The position numbers were made by a program, and so were the translations under genes. Shown piece by piece: positions 16,981 through 24,789 of a DNA stretch of 64,000 nucleotides (positions are counted from its first letter, which is position 1; each line of letters opens with the position of its first letter). The DNA is from Clostridia bacterium (GTDB taxonomy: Bacteria > Bacillota > Clostridia > CAKSNL01 > HGM11501): NCBI GenBank assembly GCA_017411325.1, contig JAFQQJ010000019.1, positions 62,001 to 126,000 of the forward strand. Direction: 5' to 3'. Under the pieces are notes generated by a model. That model searched no databases, was not told the DNA's origin, and saw only the letters and a list, made by a program, of their open reading frames with translations.

Positions 16981-18498
16981 TTATTTTGTTGTAACTTCGA
17001 TAATTCCGTTATCGGCTGCCACTTTTGCGCCGTTTCCGAAAAGGAGATTAAAGATGTCATCACCCACATATGTTAAATCGTTTACGATTACGGGAAGAAC
17101 GCCTGCTACTCTTGCCATGGTCAAAGCTTCGCCGATTTTTACGGAGTGAACAGCTTCACCCTTCTTAAGATTAATGCTTCTTTCCTCATTATTCCAGATT
17201 ACTTCAAAGCCCAGACCTTCTGCTAAAGCTCTCAAGGGATACTTTGCCTCTGTGCTTCCGAAGTTGAACTCAACATTGAATTCTTCTCCGTCAACAACTA
17301 CAGCTGAAACATCAGTCTTCACGGGTGCAAGAGAAAGCACCGCAATCTTTTCAGCCGCTACATGAGCGGGAAGACTCATTCCTACAACGGATGCAAATAC
17401 CACGATTTCAGAACCTTCTGTAATATCGTTTGCTTTTATCATCATTCTGATTCTGTGGGCAATAACGGGAGTTGCTTCCTCATATACGATGCGGTTTGCA
17501 CCGTCAAGAGACATCATAACGCCGTTTTCATTTGAACCAACCACTGCATAGATGGGAGCGGAAACAGAATCCTCTGTGTTTACGAAAATATAATGCGCTG
17601 CCATCTGGGGCGGAAGGCTCATTGTCATTGCGCTTCCCGCAACAACGGTAATCATATCGCCAACCTTTAATTCTGCAGGATTTAAGTTGTAGTCGCAGAT
17701 ATAGGTTTCTTCCGCAAGATTAAACTGCTCGTTTCCGTCGTTAATCTGCACATAGCCTTCTCCGATTTCGGAAACTATTCCGCTTACGGAAACTTTTTCG
17801 GGCATTGCTTCGATAATTGTCGCAGGCTCTTCTGCCTTTGCAAGAGTTAAAACAGCAAGGCTTTCTGCATTGATCAATGCAGGCTCACTCATTGTCATAA
17901 CAGATGCAAATGCTATAATTTCGGAACCGGGTGTGATGTCCATACCCTTTAATATAATTTTCATTCTGTGAGCTGTTACGGGAGTTTCCTCTGTATAAGC
18001 AATAATTTTCGAGCAGTCCTCAGACTCGATTTTACCGTCTGTATTAGTTCCGACAACGGCATAGATGGGAGCAGCCTGTGAATTTTCGGTATTCACGAAA
18101 ATGTTGTATGCCGCAACCTGGGGAGGCAAGCTTCTTGTCATCATAGTTGATGCAAGGACGCTTACAGCATCTCCCTTTTTGATTTCTGCGGGATTTAAGC
18201 TGTAGTCTGAAATGTATGTTTCGGGAGCAAGATTTACTCTTAACTTTCCGTCATTCAAGAGTATGTATTCTTCTGTAATTTCTGATACCACGCCGTGGTG
18301 CATTTCCTTTTCGGGCATTTCCGCTATCACTTCTTCATCACTTTCTTTTGGCATCTGAGCATAGGGATCTTCAACATCCTCTATCAGCATAGTGTCATAA
18401 TTTGCTCCGACCTCTTCTGTCGCTTCTGTGCTTGCGCTTACGGAAAATACTCCGATTACCATAAGCATTGCCAATATGGCACTTAAAAATTTCTTCAT
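16981..18498 (-). CDS. secreted protein with two tandem repeats and a copper amine oxidase-like N domain
   Basis: The 505-residue protein begins with a signal peptide (MKKFLSAILAMLMVIGVFSVSAS). Two homologous repeats of about 155 residues follow (about residues 60-215 and 235-390). They share MPEK, LNPAE(I/L)K.GD, SLPPQ.AA, IFVNTE, APIYAVVG and AHR. The C-terminal 110 residues form a Cu_amine_oxidN1-like domain (YPLRALAEGLGFEVIWNNEERSINL), which in clostridia is a structural or stalk domain and not an oxidase. No cell-wall anchor is visible. The repeats are unknown to me. ATG 18498 has an AAGGAGA site; the longer frame to 18606 covers the leader hairpin. Confidence 0.85.
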   Translation of the reverse strand: MKKFLSAILAMLMVIGVFSVSASTEATEEVGANYDTMLIEDVEDPYAQMPKESDEEVIAEMPEKEMHHGVVSEITEEYILLNDGKLRVNLAPETYISDYSLNPAEIKKGDAVSVLASTMMTRSLPPQVAAYNIFVNTENSQAAPIYAVVGTNTDGKIESEDCSKIIAYTEETPVTAHRMKIILKGMDITPGSEIIAFASVMTMSEPALINAESLAVLTLAKAEEPATIIEAMPEKVSVSGIVSEIGEGYVQINDGNEQFNLAEETYICDYNLNPAELKVGDMITVVAGSAMTMSLPPQMAAHYIFVNTEDSVSAPIYAVVGSNENGVMMSLDGANRIVYEEATPVIAHRIRMMIKANDITEGSEIVVFASVVGMSLPAHVAAEKIAVLSLAPVKTDVSAVVVDGEEFNVEFNFGSTEAKYPLRALAEGLGFEVIWNNEERSINLKKGEAVHSVKIGEALTMARVAGVLPVIVNDLTYVGDDIFNLLFGNGAKVAADNGIIEVTTK

Positions 18499-18535
18499 GT
18501 TTAATTCTCCTTTATATTGGTTTTCAATTTTTGTT

Positions 18536-18570
18536 TTAAGCCTTGGGGAGTCCGGACCCGCCAGGCTTAA
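18536..18570 (-). promoter_or_regulatory. hairpin in the leader of the secreted repeat protein
   Basis: Arms TTAAGCCT (18536-18543) and AGGCTTAA (18563-18570) enclose the palindrome GTCCGGAC (18550-18557). It sits about 40 bases upstream of the start codon and has no T run, so it is more like a leader structure than a terminator. Confidence 0.4.
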
Positions 18571-18718
18571 GAGCCCTTTCTGTGTATAATACAGTTTAAG
18601 ATACAAAAAGGTTGCAAAAAAATAAAAAATATTTTCCCTTCATTATTATATATTAGCATTTATCTTGCTTTTTTTCAATACCTATGTGATTAAATGCATA
18701 ATTTCTCTTTAATCCCCC

Positions 18719-18747
18719 TTGACATATCCACAATACACAGCTATAAT
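18719..18747 (+). promoter_or_regulatory. consensus promoter of argF
   Basis: Perfect -35 TTGACA (18719-18724), 17 bases, perfect -10 TATAAT (18742-18747). The rest of the 300-base gap back to 18499 holds only the leader hairpin of the neighbour and AT-rich sequence. Confidence 0.85.
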
Positions 18748-18768
18748 ATACAAATATACGAAATCTTT

Positions 18769-18782
18769 TGCATATTTATGCA
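18769..18782 (+). promoter_or_regulatory. putative ArgR operator (ARG box)
   Basis: TGCATATTTATGCA has perfect 6-base arms and lies about 22 bases after the argF -10, just before the ribosome site. A half-like site TGCATAATTT is about 75 bases upstream. ARG boxes are AT-rich palindromes of this form, and ArgR represses argF in many Bacillota. The assignment is inference. Confidence 0.5.
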
Positions 18783-18798
18783 GAAAAGGAGAATAAAA

Positions 18799-19791
18799 AT
18801 GAGTGAAATAAACTTAAAGGGAAAAAGCTTTTTAAAGCTTCTTGATTTTTCGGCAGAGGAAATTTCTTATCTTATAGATTTGGCGGCTGACCTTAAGGCA
18901 AAGAAAAAAGCAGGCATCCCCCACAGAATGTGTGAAGGGAAAAACATTGCCCTCATTTTTGAAAAGACCAGCACAAGAACACGCTGTGCCTTTGAGGTTG
19001 CGGCAAGCGACCTTGGTATGAGCGCAACCTACTTAGATCCCACAGGCTCACAGATAGGCAAAAAGGAAAGTCTTCCCGACACCGCAAGGGTACTTGGCAG
19101 AATGTATGACGGCATCGAATACCGCGGCTTTGGTCAGGAAACTGTTCAGTCCCTTTCCGATTATGCAGGCGTTCCCGTTTGGAACGGACTTACCAACGAA
19201 TTTCACCCCACTCAGATTTTAGCTGACTTTTTAACCATAAAGGAGCATTTCGGCACTCTTTCAGGAAAAAAGCTGGTTTATATGGGTGATGCAAGATACA
19301 ATATGGGTAATTCCTTAATGGTTGGCTGTGCGAAAATGGGAATGCACTTTGTTGCCTGCACCAATAAAAAGTATTTCCCCGATGCAGCCCTGGTTGACAC
19401 CTGCAAAAAAATTGCGGAAGAATCCGGTGCAATCCTTGAATTTATCGAAGATCCCGTTGTGGCAACCAAAAACACCGATGTAATTTACACCGATGTATGG
19501 GTTTCTATGGGCGAGCCTGCCGAAGTATGGAAGGAAAGAATCGAAGACCTTTCCCCCTACAGCGTTACAAAGGAAATTATGGATAACGCAGGCCCCGGAT
19601 GCCGTTTTATGCACTGCCTCCCCGCCTTCCACGATTTAAATACTGTAATCGGCAAGGAAATTTACGAAAAGTTCGGCCTTACTTCAATGGAAGTTACAGA
19701 TGAAGTATTTGAAAGCGAAGCTTCCATTGTGTTTGACGAAGCTGAAAACAGAATGCATACCATAAAGGCAGTAATGGCAGCCACATTGTGA
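18799..19791 (+). CDS. argF: ornithine carbamoyltransferase
   Basis: This enzyme makes citrulline from ornithine and carbamoyl phosphate. The 330-residue protein has the carbamoyl phosphate motif [14 protein letters not shown] (about residues 51-64), HPTQ, the ornithine-site region, and HCLPAFHD near the C-terminus. The start is ATG 18799 with AAAGGAG; a longer frame from 18694 crosses the promoter and is rejected. No other arginine gene is nearby, so it stands alone. A catabolic role (arginine deiminase pathway) cannot be excluded. Confidence 0.95.
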   Translation: MSEINLKGKSFLKLLDFSAEEISYLIDLAADLKAKKKAGIPHRMCEGKNIALIFEKTSTRTRCAFEVAASDLGMSATYLDPTGSQIGKKESLPDTARVLGRMYDGIEYRGFGQETVQSLSDYAGVPVWNGLTNEFHPTQILADFLTIKEHFGTLSGKKLVYMGDARYNMGNSLMVGCAKMGMHFVACTNKKYFPDAALVDTCKKIAEESGAILEFIEDPVVATKNTDVIYTDVWVSMGEPAEVWKERIEDLSPYSVTKEIMDNAGPGCRFMHCLPAFHDLNTVIGKEIYEKFGLTSMEVTDEVFESEASIVFDEAENRMHTIKAVMAATL

Positions 19792-19881
19792 GAGAATGTT
19801 AAAATACTTCACACCGCAAAAAGGCAAGATATTATCGTTTCTCTGAATTCCAGGCTTCTGTAACCCCTGTTTATAATGTTG

Positions 19882-19905
19882 AAAAATCGCAGAAATGCGA
19901 TTTTT
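19882..19905 (+). terminator. terminator-like hairpin after argF
   Basis: Stem AAAAATCGCA / TGCGATTTTT with a 4-base loop, followed by a T-rich run. Confidence 0.7.
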
Positions 19906-19927
19906 CTTTATTTTAAGCCTTTTTGCT

Positions 19928-19999
19928 ACGAACAAACTTCACCACTCGGCGTATCTCATACGCCTTCGGGCAATTGCCCTGCGGGTTCAGTTTGTCCGT
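19928..19999. repeat. foldable palindromic element
   Basis: Outer arms ACGAACAAAC and GTTTGTCCGT can pair around ACC / GGGT, and inside is a perfect hairpin GGCGTAT-ctc-ATACGCC followed by GGGCAATTGCCC. The nested pairing suggests a REP-like element or a structured RNA. No second copy is in the window. Confidence 0.4.
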
Positions 20000-20045
20000 T
20001 CTGAAGCATTTTTCCTATTTCCTCAGAAGAAATGTTAAAACAACA

Positions 20046-20072
20046 AAAATGACCGCGTTGCGGTCATTTTTT
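20046..20072 (+). terminator. terminator-like hairpin before the alarmone synthetase gene
   Basis: Stem AAAATGACCGC / GCGGTCATTTT with a 3-base loop and a T run. It would stop any transcript from the upstream element. Confidence 0.65.
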
Positions 20073-20099
20073 ATTTACAGATATTTCACAATAACTTGC

Positions 20100-20128
20100 T
20101 TGACTTTATCCCGCTAATATATTATCAT
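20100..20128 (+). promoter_or_regulatory. promoter of the small alarmone synthetase
   Basis: -35 TTGACT (20100-20105), 17 bases, -10 TATCAT (20123-20128). Confidence 0.55.
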
Positions 20129-20149
20129 AAAAGTATAGAGGTGATTTAA

Positions 20150-20845
20150 TTGCAGAATTCAAAAGATTTCACTCATTTGCAGGAGGTAATACTTTCCTTT
20201 TTCCAGAAAACGCCCCCGGCTGAAAAGCTGAGAGAATATGTGTCAGGCTACAACAAGCTGATGGCATATTACAAATGCGCAATGATGGAAATTGAAACAA
20301 AATTAAATGTATTAAACGAACAGTTTTCCCTTCAGTATGACAGAAATCCCATTAACAGCATAAAAACAAGGCTTAAAAGCCCCGACAGTATCAAAAATAA
20401 ATTAACCGGAAGAAATCTCCCTGTCACTCTTGCCTCCATCGAGGAAAACCTTCACGACGTGGCAGGTGTAAGGGTTGTATGTACCTTCCCTCAGGATGTT
20501 TACACCATTAAAAATGCACTCCTGGCTCAGGACGATATAACCCTTTTAGAAGAAAAGGATTATATCAAAAATCCCAAGCCCAACGGCTACAGAAGCCTTC
20601 ATTTAATTATATCAGTCCCGATATTCCTGCTTCATGAAAAAAGATTTATGAAGGTGGAAATTCAGCTTCGCACCATAGCAATGGATTCCTGGGCTTCCTT
20701 GGAGCATCAGCTTAAGTATAAAAAAGATGTGGAATTCACCGAGGAAATGTCGCAAAACCTTCTCCTTTGCGCCCAGATGAGCGCCGAGCTTGATGCAAGA
20801 ATGGACTTTTTGCGTAACTGCGTCGGCGAAAAAGAAAACATATAA
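20150..20845 (+). CDS. small alarmone (p)ppGpp synthetase, RelQ/YjbM-like
   Basis: The 231-residue protein has only the RelA/SpoT synthetase domain, with no hydrolase, TGS or ACT domain. It should transfer pyrophosphate from ATP to GTP or GDP as a stress alarmone. Motifs are DVAGVRVVCTF (about residues 102-112), the YIKNPKPNGYRSLH substrate loop and EIQLRTIAMDSWASLEHQLKYK. The start codon is TTG 20150, supported by GAGGTG six bases upstream. Single-gene transcript with its own promoter and terminator. Confidence 0.93.
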   Translation: MQNSKDFTHLQEVILSFFQKTPPAEKLREYVSGYNKLMAYYKCAMMEIETKLNVLNEQFSLQYDRNPINSIKTRLKSPDSIKNKLTGRNLPVTLASIEENLHDVAGVRVVCTFPQDVYTIKNALLAQDDITLLEEKDYIKNPKPNGYRSLHLIISVPIFLLHEKRFMKVEIQLRTIAMDSWASLEHQLKYKKDVEFTEEMSQNLLLCAQMSAELDARMDFLRNCVGEKENI

Positions 20846-20851
20846 AAAGTT

Positions 20852-20883
20852 ACCCCGACAGATTTCCAAAAATTTGTCGGGGT
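20852..20883 (+). terminator. terminator of the small alarmone synthetase
   Basis: Stem ACCCCGACA / TGTCGGGGT with a 14-base loop, then a T-rich run. Confidence 0.8.
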
Positions 20884-20921
20884 TCGTTTTATTCTATTCG
20901 ATAAATCATCTTTTGCAAATA

Positions 20922-21662
20922 TCAAATCGTTTGCTCCAGTATATTAATCAATTCATTCCAATCTGTAATATGTAAATATTCAAAATCAATTTTTAATTTG
21001 TTATTCTTATGTGCAAAAGACTTTGTATCCCCCTCTGTTATTCCTTCATATAAAACAGGAAACATTCCAACATTTTTACACCCTTGCACATCAGCAACTA
21101 CACTATCACCACAATACCACACTTTATCAGCTGACAATCCTGATTTTTGTAACGCAATATCAAACATAATGCTTTGTGGCTTTCTAAAAATGTAATCACT
21201 TGACGCTAAAACAAATTCAAACTTGTTTCCGGGAAGAAGTCTATCAAACAGTCTTTTCAAGGCATTACCGGAAAAACAATTATTGCTTATTACGCCTGAC
21301 CTTATTCCTTTTGAATTAAGATAATCAAGTAGCTTATCGGCGTAAGGCATTATGGCACCTTGCGATATACCGTTCATAATTATCTCTTCTGCTTCTTCTA
21401 TTGATACAGACAACGAAATATCCATATATTCCATTGCTAATTTCAAAAAATTCTGTTCGTGAATTTCGATTATATCTCCTAGTTCTGCTTTGATTTTTGC
21501 AAATAACTCTATGACGATTTTATCATACTCCTCAAATGTAATATTGCGTGGATTTCTGCTTATATATGGCCATATTGCCTTGTTTCCATTTGATGTATCA
21601 AAATCAGGCTGATATAATAATGTATGTCCATAATCAAAAATAATCATTTCAGGCTTTTGCAT
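20922..21662 (-). CDS. HAD-superfamily hydrolase
   Basis: The 246-residue protein has the HAD motifs: IIFDYGHTLL (motif I, nucleophile Asp10; the usual second Asp is Tyr-Gly-His here, so check it), SGVISNN (motif II), RKPQSIMF (motif III Lys) and YCGDSVVADVQGC (motif IV). A four-helix cap lies between motifs I and II. It probably acts on a small phosphorylated metabolite. The gene is visibly more AT-rich than its neighbours and sits beside a transposase, which suggests recent acquisition. Confidence 0.85.
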   Translation of the reverse strand: MQKPEMIIFDYGHTLLYQPDFDTSNGNKAIWPYISRNPRNITFEEYDKIVIELFAKIKAELGDIIEIHEQNFLKLAMEYMDISLSVSIEEAEEIIMNGISQGAIMPYADKLLDYLNSKGIRSGVISNNCFSGNALKRLFDRLLPGNKFEFVLASSDYIFRKPQSIMFDIALQKSGLSADKVWYCGDSVVADVQGCKNVGMFPVLYEGITEGDTKSFAHKNNKLKIDFEYLHITDWNELINILEQTI

Positions 21663-21890
21663 TTCAACACCTCTGCAAATTTTGATTTATCGCCCTATTC
21701 TTCGGTGTACAATTCATCGCAGTCCCAACGCATAGGGTTTTCGTGAATATATTTTACGATTTCATCATAATCTTCGCGGCTACGAATTACATGCTCATAA
21801 AAAGATGTCTGGAATAATTTTTCTGCCATTCCAACCTTTTTGCATTCTCTCGTTGTCAGCGATTTATACGCACAAATCGCATCCATAATC

Positions 21891-21915
21891 GTAGGGCGGG
21901 GGCTTGCTCCCGCCG
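21891..21915. repeat. left copy of the 25-bp inverted repeat inside the RAYT gene
   Basis: GC-rich arm starting GTAGGGCGGGGGCTTGC. It is exactly complementary to 22063-22087 and is itself nearly palindromic (GGCGGG ... CCCGCC), like a REP hairpin. Confidence 0.85.
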
Positions 21916-22062
21916 CATCTCCATCTAAAACCAAAATAATGTGAATGTGATTTGGCATAATTACATATCTGTCAATCGAAAGGCAGGGATAGCGATCTTT
22001 AAGTAATAATAATTGTTCCTCCGCAATCTTTCCAAACGCAGTATACTCGATTCCGTCTGTTT

Positions 22063-22087
22063 CGGCGGGAGCAAGCCCCCGCCCTAC
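22063..22087. repeat. right copy of the 25-bp inverted repeat inside the RAYT gene
   Basis: Exact reverse complement of 21891-21915, 147 bases away. Both arms are in frame and translated. Confidence 0.85.
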
Positions 22088-22270
22088 AATGCGAGATAAT
22101 ACACACCGTCTTTTTTTAGTGCATATCGTTACAAAATATGCACCGGGAGAGCTATAATCATAATGATCAAGTCGCGGATGCTTCCTTTCAGGCAATTCTT
22201 TTTTGTTACACATTTTCATCACTCTTCCCATTATGCCGCAAATCGGCAGAGAAAGCCGCAGAGAACTTTT

Positions 22271-22900
22271 TTATTTAACTGGTTCAAAATCCGATGCGCC
22301 GTGCTTGCATAAGGGGCAGACAAAATCTTCGGGAAGGGTTTCTCCCTCGTAGACATAACCGCAGATTTTGCAGACAAACCCTTTTTTCTTAGCCTCGGGC
22401 TTCGGCTTGACATTGGCGTGGTAGTATGCATAGGTCATGGAAGGCTCATTGGAAATAACGTGAGCTTCCGTCACCGAACAGATGAAAAGGCCGTGGGAGC
22501 CCATATCGGAAAAATCGTCCACAGAAAGGGAAATAACGGAATTAATGTTATCCCTTAAGCACATAAGTCCGTTTTTCGTTCTCCAGGCGTCAACGCCGGA
22601 AAATTTATCCGCATCCTTGCCGCTCTGAAATCCGAAATTTTTGAAAAGAGAAAACGGTGCGCTTTCTGTAAGGCAGCAGACATTCATTTTACCCGTTTCC
22701 TTTATTGTAGCAAAAGAGTAGTTTGCCTTGTTTATCGACACAGCAATTTTCAAGGGCTTTTCCGCAACCTGAGTCACGGTATTTACGATAAGTCCGTTGT
22801 CCTTTTTCCCGTCATTTGTGGTTATGACATATAAGCCATAGCCTATTTTAAAAAGGGCCGTGTTATCAATGGGTTCTATCATATTAACATTCATTTCCAT
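22271..22900 (-). CDS. flavin reductase domain fused to rubredoxin (Hrb-like)
   Basis: The 209-residue protein has an FMN-binding flavin reductase domain (about residues 5-155) and a C-terminal rubredoxin domain with two iron-binding pairs, CKICGYVYEG and CPLCKHGASDF. The same fusion, high-molecular-weight rubredoxin of Moorella, passes electrons from NAD(P)H to flavodiiron proteins that reduce oxygen or nitric oxide. A similar protective role is likely. GAGGTG lies seven bases before ATG 22900, favoured over ATG 22906. It follows the HAD-IIA gene closely. Confidence 0.9.
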   Translation of the reverse strand: MEMNVNMIEPIDNTALFKIGYGLYVITTNDGKKDNGLIVNTVTQVAEKPLKIAVSINKANYSFATIKETGKMNVCCLTESAPFSLFKNFGFQSGKDADKFSGVDAWRTKNGLMCLRDNINSVISLSVDDFSDMGSHGLFICSVTEAHVISNEPSMTYAYYHANVKPKPEAKKKGFVCKICGYVYEGETLPEDFVCPLCKHGASDFEPVK

Positions 22901-22906
22901 ATTCAT

Positions 22907-23698
22907 TCACCTCGTAAGTTCATCCGTTATAACTCTTATATTTTCATAGATAAATTCAGGCTTGGTTTCGCTTTCCTCAACATCCTTCATCGTGCCTTCT
23001 CCGCTTAAAACAAATACGGTGGAAATTCCCGCCGCAACGCCGCAGGCAATGTCCGTATAAAGTCTGTCGCCGAAAAGGGCTGTTTCTTCCTTGCCGTAGC
23101 CTGTCTTTTCCATAGCCAAAAGTGCCATTGTAGGCTCGGGCTTACCGATAAAGATGGGGCTTCTTCCCGTCGCCTTATTAAGCATCCAGCTAACCGAGCC
23201 GCAGTCGGGCACATAGCCGTACCAGGTGGGGCAAACCCAGTCGGGATTGGTGGCGATATAGTCAACGCCTCTATTTAACAATATGCAGGCGTCCTCCAGT
23301 TTCTGAAAGGCAAGCTCTGTATCAAAGCCCATGCAAAGGCAATCGATGTCGTCTTCAAGCTTGTCTGTTATGGGAAGTCCTGCCGCACGGAGCTGCTCCT
23401 TGAACGAAGTTGTTCCGAAGGCGTAAATCTTTTTATAAGTCTTCTTTTTAAGATATAAAATTGTGGCATCGGTGGAGGTTAAAAAGTCATCAGCCGTTGC
23501 AGTTATTCCCAAGGATGCCAGCTTCTCTATATATTTATCCACACTTTTTGAAGAATTATTAGTAAGAAAAATATATCTTCCGCCGATTTTCTTTACATAT
23601 GAAAGAAAATCCAGCGTTCCGTCAAAAAGGTCGTTATCAAGATAAATCGTTCCGTCCATATCAAGAAGGAAAAGTTTTTTGTTTTTAAGCTCGCTCAT
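22907..23698 (-). CDS. HAD-IIA family phosphatase (NagD-like)
   Basis: The 263-residue protein shows LFLLDMDGTIYLDNDLFDG (motif I with both aspartates, about residues 9-27), FLTNNSSKS (motif II), IGKPEPTMA (motif III) and ALFGDRLYTDIACGVAAG (motif IV). The C2B cap between motifs II and III places it with NagD, AraL and phosphoglycolate-type phosphatases. It likely dephosphorylates a sugar phosphate or nucleotide. It lies 12 bases after the MBL gene and just before the rubredoxin fusion, in one transcript. Confidence 0.9.
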   Translation of the reverse strand: MSELKNKKLFLLDMDGTIYLDNDLFDGTLDFLSYVKKIGGRYIFLTNNSSKSVDKYIEKLASLGITATADDFLTSTDATILYLKKKTYKKIYAFGTTSFKEQLRAAGLPITDKLEDDIDCLCMGFDTELAFQKLEDACILLNRGVDYIATNPDWVCPTWYGYVPDCGSVSWMLNKATGRSPIFIGKPEPTMALLAMEKTGYGKEETALFGDRLYTDIACGVAAGISTVFVLSGEGTMKDVEESETKPEFIYENIRVITDELTR

Positions 23699-23710
23699 AG
23701 TGTTTCTCCT

Positions 23711-24586
23711 TTAGTCTATTTTTTTCCACAGCATTTTATTTTCCGAAAATTCAAATCCGATTTTTCCGTCGTCATAAAGATAGGATAAATAGGATTTTAC
23801 GGTGCTTCCCGAAAGCACATACTGACTTGCGTTAAGCTTCAGGCTGTAGGAATCAAAAAGCTCCTTAAGTATTTCTTCAAAGGTTTTTGCGTCCTTGCAT
23901 ATATCGTATATCTTTTCGGCAATTTCCAGCACCTTGTCACGGTTTATTTTAATCAAGTCCTTTATATCCTCCGTTGCCTCGGCGTGGGAGGGTATGAAAA
24001 GCTTTCCTTCAAGGGTTTCAAGATAGCTGAGAGTTTCTAAAAACGCCTTTATGTCATACATAAAGGAAATGTGGTATTTCGTTACAGTTTCCGCACCGAA
24101 AAGGGAATCTGCCAAAAAATATACATCATCGTCGGTTTTTATCCCTATCATATCAAAAAAGTGCCCCTTTAAGGGAATCACACTTATCCCCTCGGGAAGA
24201 TTTCCTTCAATTGGCGTAACCACCGACTCCTGCGCCAGCAGAAACTTTGTGCGAAGGTCGGAAAAAGGATAGCCACCGTATAAGAATGAGGGTTCCAAAA
24301 CCGGATGCTCCGTAAAGTCCTTTTCAATGCCCGATGCAAAAACGGGGCAGGCAGTTCTTTCCTGGATAAGATGGTTTCCTCCGATATGATCGGCATTGGA
24401 GTGGGTTGAGATTATTCCCGCAACCTTAAGCCCCTCGGCATCAAGTATCTTTAATATCTTCTTTCCCGCATCCTTGTCGTTTCCCGTATCGATTAAGTAA
24501 ACGCTGTCCTCCGTCACCTTGTAAACACCGATGTTAACTGCGTTTTTTATATAATAGGTCTTTTCTCCCGCCTTTATAAGCTCCAT
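23711..24586 (-). CDS. MBL-fold hydrolase with altered metal motif
   Basis: The 291-residue protein has a metallo-beta-lactamase fold (about residues 15-205) and an extra C-terminal helical/winged domain. The usual HxHxDH metal motif reads THSNADHIGG, so the second His is Asn while Asp and the last His remain. A later LKGHFFDMIG and IPSHAEA supply further ligands. The substrate is unknown. ATG 24586 with GGAGG is the start. It heads the MBL / HAD-IIA / Hrb operon. Confidence 0.85.
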   Translation of the reverse strand: MELIKAGEKTYYIKNAVNIGVYKVTEDSVYLIDTGNDKDAGKKILKILDAEGLKVAGIISTHSNADHIGGNHLIQERTACPVFASGIEKDFTEHPVLEPSFLYGGYPFSDLRTKFLLAQESVVTPIEGNLPEGISVIPLKGHFFDMIGIKTDDDVYFLADSLFGAETVTKYHISFMYDIKAFLETLSYLETLEGKLFIPSHAEATEDIKDLIKINRDKVLEIAEKIYDICKDAKTFEEILKELFDSYSLKLNASQYVLSGSTVKSYLSYLYDDGKIGFEFSENKMLWKKID

Positions 24587-24678
24587 AATACGCCTCCATA
24601 TAATCCATTTTTCTAATTCTACCACAAAAATTAAAAAAAGTCCACTAAATCATAAAAAACTATTAAAAAGCCTTAGAC

Positions 24679-24731
24679 TTATTCGTCTTAAACCAAAAGT
24701 TATTCGTTATAAATATTTTTAAGACGAATAA
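24679..24731. repeat. 14-bp inverted repeat between the rpsI terminator and the MBL gene
   Basis: Arms TTATTCGTCTTAAA (24679-24692) and TTTAAGACGAATAA (24718-24731) pair perfectly. The 25-base spacer contains a further TTATTCGTTATAA. It lies near the expected promoter of the MBL operon and could be an operator or a small repeat. Confidence 0.5.
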
Positions 24732-24740
24732 CTAAAAAAA

Positions 24741-24763
24741 ATCCACGACCAATGGTCGTGGAT
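24741..24763 (-). terminator. terminator of rplM-rpsI
   Basis: Stem ATCCACGACC / GGTCGTGGAT with a 3-base loop, followed on the minus strand by seven T residues. Confidence 0.9.
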
Positions 24764-24789
24764 TTTTCCTGTGCCCAATAGGGCAATAA

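Larger units (their letters stand above)
19792..20099. other. gene-free stretch with three hairpin elements between argF and the alarmone synthetase
   Basis: No credible gene is present. It holds a terminator-like hairpin (19882-19905), a larger paired element (19928-19999) and a second terminator-like hairpin (20046-20072), listed separately. The first 80 bases after argF show no structure I can name. Confidence 0.6.
21695..22231 (-). mobile_element. REP-associated tyrosine transposase (RAYT, IS200-like Y1 family)
   Basis: The 178-residue protein is a Y1-type HUH transposase: HPRLDHYDYSSPGAYFVTICT at the N-terminus, the metal-binding MPNHIHIIL (about residue 91), a catalytic Tyr candidate in ICAYKSLTTREC, and the C-terminal YIHENPMRW found in RAYTs. 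Two segments, IVGRGLAPAE and AAGASPRPT, are encoded by a perfect 25-bp inverted repeat within the gene (21891-21915 and 22063-22087). ATG 22231 lacks a clear ribosome site; ATG 22219 is an alternative. No flanking IS ends are obvious. Confidence 0.88.
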
